A program made the position numbers and the translations under genes. A stretch of 64,000 bases of DNA from Bemisia tabaci (taxonomy: Eukaryota; Arthropoda; Insecta; Hemiptera; Aleyrodidae): positions 27,410,218 to 27,474,217 of the forward strand of contig NC_092794.1 in NCBI RefSeq assembly GCF_918797505.1, written 5' to 3'. Below the pieces are notes generated by a model. The model was not told where the DNA came from, did not search any database, and was given only the letters and a program-made list of their open reading frames with translations. Positions 9,025-21,000 of this stretch are shown here, piece by piece. Position 1 is the first letter of the stretch, and each line of letters opens with the position of its first letter.

Positions 9025-12000
9025 ATGGCAAACATGAGCGGAGCGAAGGAGTACGTGACGGTGAGCAGTTTCTACCAGAACCAGTCGGTGTTCGTGACCG
9101 GAGGCACCGGTTTCATGGGCAAAGTCCTCGTCGAGAAGCTCCTCCGTTCTTGTCCGGGGATCAAGTTCATATTCCTCCTCATGAGGCCCAAGCGTGGCCA
9201 GGATATCAAAGCCCGCCTCGAGGAGCTCATCAACGCACCGGTGAGTAGTCCATATTGCCTACCTCTTCTTTCTATACTGCCGTGCTAAGGAAGAACGCCG
9301 TATGAACATTCGAGAGTTGCCAAGTTTCCTTTGATAAAACGCTTATTTTTTAGGAAAATTATGAATATTTTTCCTTGAAATTTTCAGGAACTTTAGATCA
9401 AAATACGAACAAAATTCTTTGAAAAATTGGAAGAAAAATATTCGTAAGTTTACCAGGGAATTCATGTTTTATCAAAGACGATTTGGCAACGCCTGAAGGT
9501 TCATACGGCGTTCTTCCTTAGCACGGCAGTATAGTTCCCCTTCTTTTTGTTTCCTTCCTCTCTTTTCCACGGTGTCTACTGTACGGAAAAAGTACGGACA
9601 CACTGAAAAAGCGCGGATTTCGGAAGGTTGGTACGGAATTAAGCACAAAAAAGATACGAATTTTCCGTGGGAAGGTACAGAAATTCGAGATTTTCGTGAT
9701 TCTCGCGAAATTTTAGACAAGGAAAAGTACTCTTTTCGCAAATCCCCCACACATGCCAGAGCTCCATCAGGGTTGTGTGATGAATTTGAGATAAGAATAT
9801 TAATTGGACTGCATTTTGCAATTTGGAAATATAAATTCTAGCCCGGTTGAAAAACGACGGAAGTGCCATTAGTTTCCCTATGCACATTAGTGTTTTTCCA
9901 GAAGAGCCAGAATTTATAGTTCCAAATTGCAAAATGCAGTCTCATTGCCACCTCGCGTTGATTTTTTCATATTTTCGATAAACCGCCTCAATGCGCCTAT
10001 AGCGTTACGTGACGCAACCCTGAACGCTGCCCTGTAATGTACTGCCGTGCCAAGGAAAAACGCCGTATGAACCTTCAGGTGTTGCCAAATTGCCTTATTT
10101 GATAAAACGCGAATTTCTCGGTTAACTTATGAATACAACCCACCCCCCCCCCCCCACACACACACACAATTTTTCAGATACAGCACTATCTCTCTGTAGC
10201 GGCACTCTCCGTAACGGAAAACTCTCTGTAACGGATGTATCCACCGGTCCCTTGACGTTCCTATACGTTCCTCCAGCCCTCTGTCTACCGGATCCCTCTC
10301 TGTAGCGTACGAACCTTCCGGTCCCTTGAAGTCCGCTACAAAGAGAGAAGAGTACTGTAATTTTGTTCGCAATTTCACCTAAAGATTCTGAAAATTCAAA
10401 GGAAAAATATTCGTAACTTCCCTCAAGAATAAACATTTTATCGAAGGAAATTTTGCAACTCTCGAATGTTCATACGGCGTTTTTCCTTAGCACAGCAGTG
10501 TAGCCTCAGACCCCCCTTCCCCGTTAGCGTTACATATTTTATGAACGGTCCTTTTTCTTCTTCCAGAGTATCTAGAAATCCTGAAAGCTAACCATATCGG
10601 GAAATATCAGGAATTTTTCTCTTATATTCCCATTACCCGCCGATTTTCAGGTAAACGGAGTTTTACTAGGTATAACACTTGTTTTTTAGCACCCACAAAA
10701 AGCATTTTAGTTTTGGAAAATTGGTTTCACAGAAAATCGGTGGATAATGACCACATTGAGGCCAATTTTGCCTTCATCTGCACAAAGAAATTAGAAGTAC
10801 CACATTAGGCACCTGAATGAAATGATTTTCCGGTCCCATCAGATGCAAGACAAAGGGACCAGTTTGACTAGGAAATTGTGTTCCTCTCACGTTGGTATTG
10901 GGCTTATTGTAACTTGCTGCAAGTGCGTCGCTATTGCTAGGTGATGCTGAAAAATCAGCACTTTACCCAATTTAATCCAAGTAAATGCAACATTTTATCG
11001 CACTACCTGACAACCTCGGGCGTTGCCTTATTAGCAGCGATTCCCGCGAGTTGGCAACACGCCTCCATTTCACTCCATTATAAATAATCGATTGTTTTAC
11101 ATGCATTTAATTGGGGGAAGCTCATTGTTGTCAAACTTCAAGAAAAGCCCATTTGCTTATTAACAATATATCAAGGCGCCCGACAACTTGAAAACTATAT
11201 GAGCTTCCTCCAATTTTCTGACGTGTTCATTCCCTCAAGTTCTCCCTTCATTTGCGACAGTTTTTATATGTTTCCATTTTTTATTTCTGCTTTTTCCTCT
11301 TTTAGTATGGCTCAATTGTTTCGTGTGCACAGAGAGTAATAATTTTTCCTCCTTTATTGGTTATGATTCAATTGTTTAATGAGCGTAGGAGAGTAATAAT
11401 TTTCCTTCTTTTACTCTCTCTCAATTTCTCACTATCTGAGCCTGTAGTTAAGGTGGTTCTGAGTACGAATAAAAACCTCTGCATATCAATCACCCGGATT
11501 TTTTTACCTCTCCGCATCGATAGAGAAAGCACTGTCATCAGAGTTTTTATTGATCGGGATGAATCGGGTAATTTTTATTGGCGGGAATTTCAGGCTTGGA
11601 AAGGAACAGAAATTTAGGGAAGAACTCTTGGTAAGGAGACATTTTGATGTGTCTCTTGTGTGATACGGACTACGGAAATGCTCATTGCTGGCGCTTTGGA
11701 GAACATTTTATATATTTTGTTGCGCTTAAGGTGATTCGATGAACGCCATATTTTGTGTCAAAACGACATGCGATACACCGCATCGATCGGTTCCATTTTT
11801 TCAGCTACTCGTCAGTTTTCTCGAATTTTGAGATCGCAATTCTGTTGTCAGGAGACGAGAGAATCCACTCACCAATTTTGAAAAACAAATTCAACTTAAT
11901 ATTGGCGTGGTTTTTTTTTTAGTTATAGAAAATATCGCATTTGAGTGCAGTTTCGATATCAGTATCGAATGCTATATTTTTCCTCCAAGAAAACCACGCC

Positions 12001-15000
12001 TTCATTACATTGAATTTGTCAGTCAAAATTTGCAAGCGAATTCTTTAGTCTCCTGACGACAGAATCCGATCTCAAAATCCGAGAAAAATGATGAGTAGCT
12101 AAAAAAATGGAACTAATCAATGCTATATGGATTGCATTTTGCAAAAAGGAACCACGAGTATTCCAATGTCGCTAAGATTGTGCAACTTGTTTCGCCTTGC
12201 AATTATAAACTGATCATCCGAAGAAGTTTTGTATATACTCCCATTAAACTATAAATTCAATACGAAAATTGCCATAGTAGATTCAACTTTTTGCAAGGTT
12301 TCAGCAATTTTATTGCAAGGAATGTATGTTGCACAATCTTAGCAACAATGGAATGCTCTTGGTTTCTTTTTGCAAAATGCAATCCAAATGTCGCATGCCG
12401 TTCTGACACAGAATATGGCGTCCATCGAATGCTTAACGTCAGTTTTATACAATCTTACCTGTTTTAAGTTAGTTTAGTTTGCTGTAACTCATCTGTGCAA
12501 TGGAATGGACCACTTCTCAGGAAAAGTGTTTTTGTGCCGAGCATCCTCAACGAAAGATTAGCGACGCGTGGCAAGAAATTTAGTCGCACAGAGGGCCCCA
12601 TCGCACCCTTGTGTTCTGATAATTTTGATAATGCTGTTTATGATCGGACGGCCTCCTGCCAGCCTTAAGGTGGAACATAAATAACACTAACCTAAAGTTA
12701 ACAACCCTTATTCTGGTCATATCCTTCCCGATGAAAATCTTATGGACTAAAAATTTTAAACCAAAATCAAAGACTAATGATTAGCCTAGCCATAGAAAGC
12801 CTAGCCATATAAAATTATTAAATTGTTATTTATCTCTATATTGAAAAAATAGTGTTTTGTTAAACTAAATAATTAATTCAATTAACAATTGTTTTAAAAT
12901 TATTAAATTGTTATTTATCTCTATATTGAAAAAATAGTGTTTTGTTAAACTAAATAATTAATTCAATTAACAATTGTTTTAAAATTTTTAATTATCTTAA
13001 TAGCTTCAGTATCACGCTTTATAAATTTAAGCTATTAAGCTATTGATGGACGCCATATTTTGTGTCAGAACGGCATGCGATATATCGCTTCAATTGGTTC
13101 CATTTTTTCAGCTACTCGTCATTTTTCTCCAATTTTGAGATCGCAATTCTGTTGTCAGGAAACTAAAGCACTCACTTACCAATTTTAACATAGAAATTCA
13201 ACGTAATAAAGGCGTGGTTTTTTCAGAGAGAAAACATAGCATTCGATACTGATATCGAAACTGCACTCGAATGCGATATTTTCTCTCGAAAAAAAACCGC
13301 GCCTTTATTTCGTTGAATTTCTTTGTTAAAATTCGAGAGTGCTTTAGTTTCCTGACAGCAGAATTGCTATCTCAAAATTGGAGAAAAATGACGAGTAGCT
13401 GAAAAAATGGAACCAATTGATGCGATATATCGCATGCCGTTCTGACACAAAATATGGCGTCCATCGAATCACCTTAAGCCCGTTCCAGACGACCAAAGTA
13501 GAGCTCCCAAAGTGGCGTCACGTGATGCCACTTCGATAGCTCTACTTTGATTCTCTTAAACGGGCTTTAGACCTACTGACGAAATTCTAGAATGTTATAA
13601 CATTCTGTGTAACATTCAAATGCATTATTCAAAGATCGTAGTAAATCTTTTCCTCTGGCAATTGACACCACGGCAACTAAGACTCCGAACTCTCTAAAGC
13701 TTTAAAAATTGATAACGGGGAAAAGGAGGGTTAAGTGGTTGACCTCGAATAGACCAATCATGAGCGATCGATCTCAGCAACTTCAGCCTTCTCTCTCAAC
13801 ATCGGAGCTACCTCGCTTCCACTCATCGAGTCTTGTATGGGAGCGTTCATAAAATACGTAACGCTTGGGGGAGGGGGGGGGGATTATAAGCCTTCGTTAC
13901 AAGAGGGAGGAGGGTCGTCAGTCCCAGCGTTACGCCGTTACGTTACCCCCTCCATATATCTTACTCTATGATTTGAAGTCTTTAGAGCACTGAAAAAAAA
14001 GTATGGTAACATCTACTATAAGTCTACTCGATTTCTTACACAGTGATACTATCTAGTGAAAGTCACTGGAATCAAAGTAGTTTTTACTAGAACTCTGGTG
14101 AAACTTATCCTATATATCCTGACCAATGAGACCACTTATAGAACTTCTAAGCCTTGTATAAACGGAGTTATAAGCGTTTAAGATTTGCAAATTTTGTTCG
14201 ACTTCTCCTATTGACTCGATCCATTGTGCGTCGTCAAGGGAAATCCTGAGCGATTGCGAACGGCCGGCCTCGTCTGACGAAAAGATAAAGGAAACCTCGC
14301 GCCTCGGCGCGGCGCTCCTCACTTATAGCCTTCATTTTTCGCGCTCGGCCAGGAAGCATCCTACGAGCCACAATAGTTATCTACCCGCAAAAATGAAGGC
14401 TCCCCGTAGCTTTCGTTTTTTCAGCGGCGAGTAACTGCGTCCAAGCTAACTGCCTCCGTCACCTCGGTCTCTGTGCTATGCTTAGTTTTTCTTTCTAAAT
14501 ACCGAAGAAGAGAAAATTATTGATTCCAAAGTGTCTACTAGCTCGGGAAGATGTGAATAAGTCCTTTCGTTTTTAAGTCTGTCCAAAAATTATTTAAAGG
14601 TCTACGAATATTCCATTAAATACGAGTGGGCCAAAATTATCATTTGCTGTTACTCCGTTCTCGTTAAATTAGAGTCACTTGATGAAAGTGGATCATTTAA
14701 CGGATAAAAATTAATTCGGGGGGGGGGGGGGGGCGACAAAAAGAATCAAATAAATAAACATGCTTGCTCGATACCGTGCAAGTATTTCCCTTAGGATACG
14801 GCAAAATCTCTAAAGGAAAATTCAGAAATTTTGTCCGCCATTTACGGCCTTAATTAAAAATGGAGCTAAAAAAAACCCGTCTCTTACTTCTTTCCAGAAT
14901 TTTTTATTTCGCAAGTGTGGCATGAATTTCCATTAAAAAGGTCAAATATTGACTTAACAACACTTCAGAACCATCCGTCAAGCACAAAATTTGAGCCATT

Positions 15001-18000
15001 TTTCATTTTACTATTTCGGGGAAAAAAAGTCCCCGATTTTCTTGTAAAAACACCCCGAAAAGCCCCCGAAAGTCATCAATTTTGATTTCTGTAACTGGTA
15101 GACATCCTAAATTAATATTTTGTAAATTTATTTGAGGAACAAGAAAAATGATGCGGATTTTGCCTTTGTTTTGTTACAGCTCTTCGAGCGGCTGAGACAG
15201 GAGCGGCCTAGTGAATTAAACAAAATAGTTCCTATTCTGGGTGACATCACGGAACCCCGGCTGGGCATCAGCCCGATGGACGAGGAGCGGCTCATCCAAA
15301 CCGTGTCCATCGTCTTCCACTCGGCGGCCACTGTGAAATTCGACGAGGCGCTCAAACTTTCTGTTACCATAAATATGTTAGGAACCAAACGTCTGGTAGA
15401 GCTCTGCCACCGGATGCATGGTCTCAGGGTAATTATTTCACTCCCAGCCTCATTACTTTTTTTCTATTCGCACCCTCCTCAAAATGACGAGTGGGGACGG
15501 ATTCTCATCCACTGGCCAAAGTATCACAAGCGCCATGCGACATTTCAAGACTTCCGCCGCCATTTTATATTTTTACAGAGAAATTTTTCAAACAACGAGC
15601 AGCTTGTAACTTATTTACATATTATATGTAATGAATTAAAATTGATGGTTCAGACCGAGGGGCTGGCCAGTTCCCGTGGTTGGACCCTTTTGAGGCGTCT
15701 GTATTCGTTGGAGTTGTCTAATAATTGAATTGCCTCAATATTTTTTTTTTTTTTTTTTTCCAGAGAAATTTTTCAACGAAGCTATTCGAAAATCTCACTG
15801 AATTTTCTTTGTGCTGCCGATAAAATTCAGTGAAATTTTCGAACTGATTCAACCGACAATTTCTCCGTAAAAAAATGAAATCGCGACGTAAATTTTGAAA
15901 CGCTTATGATACTTTGGTCGAAAGGTAACTAGAGAGACATGTGTCAATATTATCTCTTGTAGCAGTGTCTGTTTATTTCTTACTGAAAAAGAAACTTCAA
16001 TTTTTAAAAAAAAAAAAAAAAAATTCACAAGTTTGGACACCAATTTGCTCTTTTTTAATTTTGATTTATGTGAAATTTGCGTTTCAAAAGTGTAGGCCTA
16101 TTGAGAAAAATAATCTCTAAAAAGTTTGGCACTAGATTAGTTATTCAATATTCAGTATAAGCTGTTAATTTTTATAATTTACGAGTCAGGAAATCAATTT
16201 GTGATTCTTTAACTCGAATTTTGTGAAATTTGAGATTCGGAAATCAAGTTGCTCGAACAAAAATTCCAAACATGTTTGGCACTCAATCGACCATTTAATA
16301 AACAATAAAATCTGTTCAATTTGGACATTTTCAAGGTAAAATCTCTCACTTCGACCAAAGTATTTTTCAGTGGAAGTAAGCGTGATTTTTTTTATTCAAA
16401 CATTTTTAAAACTCTTAACAATAAGTTCTCACGAAAATTTTTTTCGTATTCTACACCTTCCAGAAGGCACAAAAAATGTGGCAAATTTTGAAATCTTGTC
16501 TTCCAGTTTAAACTCAAACAATTAATATTAACGTCCTGAAGACTCAGTGATAAAAACTGCTCTCATTTTGAAGTTGGACGTATTTAAAGCAAATAGATGT
16601 GTCTCCATTTTGACATGGGCCCTGCCATGCGTGTATTCTCATGGGTCTTGGGACCCAAGGCACAATTGGAGACAGTGCCTTTCGATTTAAATATGTCCAG
16701 TTATTTTCGAGAATCAACGAAAATTGCTACCATAGCCCAACTAATGATCTTATTACTTGAAGGGGAACTTCCATTTTTGATTATCTTGTTTGCTCACAAG
16801 CAAGACAAGCTGAAAATGTGGATTGAAAGCAAAGTAGAAGAAATAAATGTTGCAAAAGTATAGGTGAAGTCATATACTCAGTTTCTCCTATCGGTGTTTT
16901 TAGAAAAATCATCAAAAAATGGTGAGAAGGTTGGTGATTTACATCAATAATTGGATTATTGGTAAATTCTCTCTTTTTTTAAGATAAGTTTTTCAAAATA
17001 TGCACTCGTGTGAAACTTATCCGTGGCAGCTCACAATCCTCAATTTCATCGTTGTCTGTAGTTTTTCTTCCCTTTTCCTCCATATATTTTTCCTCGTCAT
17101 TTGTGTGCTATTATCTTACTTTTGCTTTTTATATTTTGCAGGCCCTTATCCATGTTTCAACAGCATACTGCAATTGTGATCGAGAAGAAGTTAAAGAAGT
17201 AATTTATCCTCCTCCCTACGATCCCGAAAAAATAATTAACTGCATGGAATGGATGGACAATGAATTAATCCAAGCACTCACACCTAAGTAAGTTTCAAGT
17301 CGCTATACACTCAGCAAACTTGTGCTCTTGAATCCCTCACATCTATGAAGCGTCATATGTATGATAGCAGATGCCTGGACTTGGCATTTTGAGCTAATTG
17401 CGCTGAAAGTTTTTAAGGCTCTGTGTTCAGGAGTCATGGGAACCAAGAAAATTTTACATAAGATTCTGATACATATAGAGTATAATTTCCTCCAAAATAT
17501 ACCTCTTACACATCTTTATTACTCTAAAAGTGAATGGAGTGCTTACAGTGATTGTAAAATTTTTTTAGCAGGGGTTGACAATCCCTGCTAACATTTTATT
17601 ACTAGAAATTAAATTAATCCAAAGCTTTTTCTTTAATTTTCAGAAAGTAAATTTGAAAGAGAAATAATAAATTTCAACTGATTTCCTCTACTAAAGTTAA
17701 CTAGACTGAAATTTTGCACTTTCCCTAATTGGAAAAATAATTGTCTTAGATTCACCTTTGATCATTCGTGATCACCTACCTAATATACAACTATAACCAT
17801 GATTTTTATTCTCAAAATGTTTTATTCACACAATAAAGAAGTAATGAAATTTTTTTTGAGATTAGAATTAAGTTGTTTTAGAAGGTAACTGTTTTGGGGA
17901 AAAAATCGAAGAGCTCAAACTTACAAATGGTTGTTTACTTTCTTGCAATTTATGGGTAGAAAGTGTCACCCTAAAGTTTCTGCAAAACTTTTCTTAGCAT

Positions 18001-21000
18001 GCCTTCTTCTTATTTGACGCCTTTTAATTTTGTCCACAGATTAATTGGGAATCGACCCAACACGTATACATTCACTAAAGCTCTAGCAGAAGATATGCTC
18101 TTAAAAGAAAGTGGCAATCTGCCTGTATCAATAGTGAGACCTTCTATCGGTATGTGCCACCCATTTTTTCTATTTATTTATTACTTAATAATTTTACAAT
18201 GGTTCAACTTTTAACACCGGTGCAATTCAGATGTGCCAAAGTTCGCCCTGCAATTTTGGGTAATCGTAAGACCATGATATCACCCAACACCCTTGTTTCA
18301 TCATAAGTGATAATTTCTCTTAAATAAGCAGCATCTGCAATTCTGCATGCAGCAGCCATTAGTAGATGGGAATGAGCTCCTCTTTTTGTGCTTGGGTTAA
18401 CAACCTTAGCACCCAAATTGCAGAAAGCATGTACTTAGGGTTTAACTTTTGAGTTACAATTGCCTAAACCGACTCAAATAAAATATTCAGTTCGCAACTG
18501 GAAGTTCCTGAGGAGTTAAAAAACCATCGACTTGTGCTTTTTAGTGAATTTAGTTCACACAAAACTCATCAGTTGTCAAGCTCGATTTGACTCTGTGAGT
18601 CTCATCTTCCTTTTATTCTTCCACATTTTTATAAAATTTGCAGCAGTATGCACAACTACAACACTCATCAAAATAACTACTCTTAATGTGTCAAAAGTTT
18701 GGATACTTTTATTCAGCCTTTAACCTTTTTTTAACCAGCATATTTATTTAGTTTAGCAGCATTTAGATAAGCTCATAGAAACAACTGGATCATCTGGTGA
18801 AATATTCATAGTTCGGTTTCTAATCTATCATACCTCATATTAAAAGTTTTTGGCACATCATTAAAAGTAACTGAAAAATGTTACGAAAGCTCTGAAAGAT
18901 CCTTAAGCGTCCTTGATTCAGCCAATTAGAAATCTTTGTGAAGTCATTGATTGTGGTTTTAGTAAGCTTTGCACCGGTGCAAAGCCAGGGTCTTCAGTAA
19001 GTAGAAAATATTAATAACCTTGTTTATAACTAGTCTACTATCATACTTATGATGGTCGGTTTTTTTGATATTTTAGTTCTGTCATCCCTCAAAGAGCCTG
19101 TAGCTGGCTGGGTGGACAATTGGAATGGACCAACCGGCATCATCGCAGCAGCAGGAAAGGGCTTTTTTCGAACGATGCTATGTCATGAAGAAAAAATTGC
19201 AGATCTTGTGCCAGTTGACATAGTTATCAATTTAATGATTTGTGCTGCTTGGAGGACAGCTCATTCAACAAGGTAATACAGTGAAACAACATCTGCCTTA
19301 TCATTTCTACTGGATTTGCTCCAAAAAGGTTGTCAAAGAGGAAATATTTTATCTGTGAGCATGTCCTCTCCATGCAGGGTCCTTTTTCCCCAAATAACCA
19401 AACCTCAAACTTCTACCTAATACTTAGCGCTGACTTTTATCAGTCATATCAGTGCTCCATAATTATAGTAAGCATAAGCTTTGATCCATCCATACGTGTA
19501 TATTGCGTCCATCCTGAATTTAGGACATCCCTCGGAGGGAAGAGTGGATTTTTTACCCGAGAGACACGGCTACCAGTTCAAAACTTCTATCTAAAAATCT
19601 CATTTCTTAACTCTCAAGCCTTGACTTAAGCCACCTATCTTTTAACTACTCTTTCTCTCCCCCCTCCCCCTTTTTAGAGAGGGATTAAATCAAACCTTTT
19701 TATTTTTTGTTCTTATGTAGAGATGCAAAATTTCATGAAACTTCATCAAAGGAAATTTCTCTATGAATTTTATGAAATTTATTAAAACTTAAGCAAAGGA
19801 CTCAGTAGGTATGCCATGACGAGCATAGAAACAGTAAAATCTTAATATTTAAATTTCATTAAAGAATATCAAGAATAAATTTTGAAGTTTCCTTTCAAAT
19901 TCTGTGATAATTTTTGCAGGTTGCACACGTAGCTCCTGAAAAATTATTTATATATTGCTGCAAGCAGTCCTAGTACTGTAGACTGCGTACAACTACTGTG
20001 AACTGCTTATAGAGATAGTGTCTTTGACCAGGAGCAACTGAATTCAAAAATCCTTGAATGAAAGTATGTTCAATTAATTACGTTGTTATTTTGTTCCAGG
20101 CGTGATGGAATTATGGTGTATAATTGTTGTACTGGTCAGCAAGTGCCGATTACGTGGAGAGAATTCGTTGACTACAGTTTCTTAGCCATGAGGAGAAACC
20201 CTCTTTGTGATTTAATGTGGTATCCTGACGGGCAGTGTCAGTCGAATTGGCTCCTAAATTCCATCTATGCTTTTACTTTCCACATTCTACCGGCTCACGT
20301 TATTGATCTATTCAGACGATTTACAGGAAAAAAACCAATGTAAGTATTTTCCTGTCTTGTATCTGATCTGATGGAGGCAAAAAGAATACTGTTCCTTTTT
20401 TATGAATATATCTCTGAAGTCTTTTCCCTTGCCAGGTCTGTTTAGTTTTTTGGGTTTTTTGGGTTTTTTTTTTTTTTTTTATTTCATATCGGGAGTTATT
20501 TGCTTCTGAAAATGTATGTTTTTCTTCAGACAAAATATCAAAGAAGCTCATAATATTTTCTGAAGAAGCAAAAGTAATTCTTAGTAGAATGAGCAGTAAT
20601 TGATGTACATTTCGCAGTATAGGTCCAGTTACACGATCAAATTGGGCCTCTCATTGGTCGCATCCTCACCTCAGGTCTTTTTCCACCAATTAGAGCTTCA
20701 GTTTGATGGCTCCATTTGATCAAGTAACTGGACCTTATGAAACTACTACTTCTGGCTCATTTTTAGAAGCACCCCATCTGCTATGGGAAACTAATGCTTC
20801 TAAAATGAGTCAGAAATATTAGTTCCTTATCGCAAAATGTAGTCCAATTTTAAAGCTTCAAACAAAGTCAAGAAATAGTGGCTCATCGAATGCTCTTGGC
20901 CCTCCTCATTAAGGACCCTTATATTTCGACGGTGAAACTGGTGGACCGCATAGCTTGTTTGCAGGGTGTCTACAGGTCCGGAATTTCTGCAAGTTCACTG

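Noticed and set aside
16597..16863. 88-codon frame in FAR A intron 2
   Set aside because: Composition is passable, but there is no domain, no splice sites and no continuation. Not distinguishable from chance.
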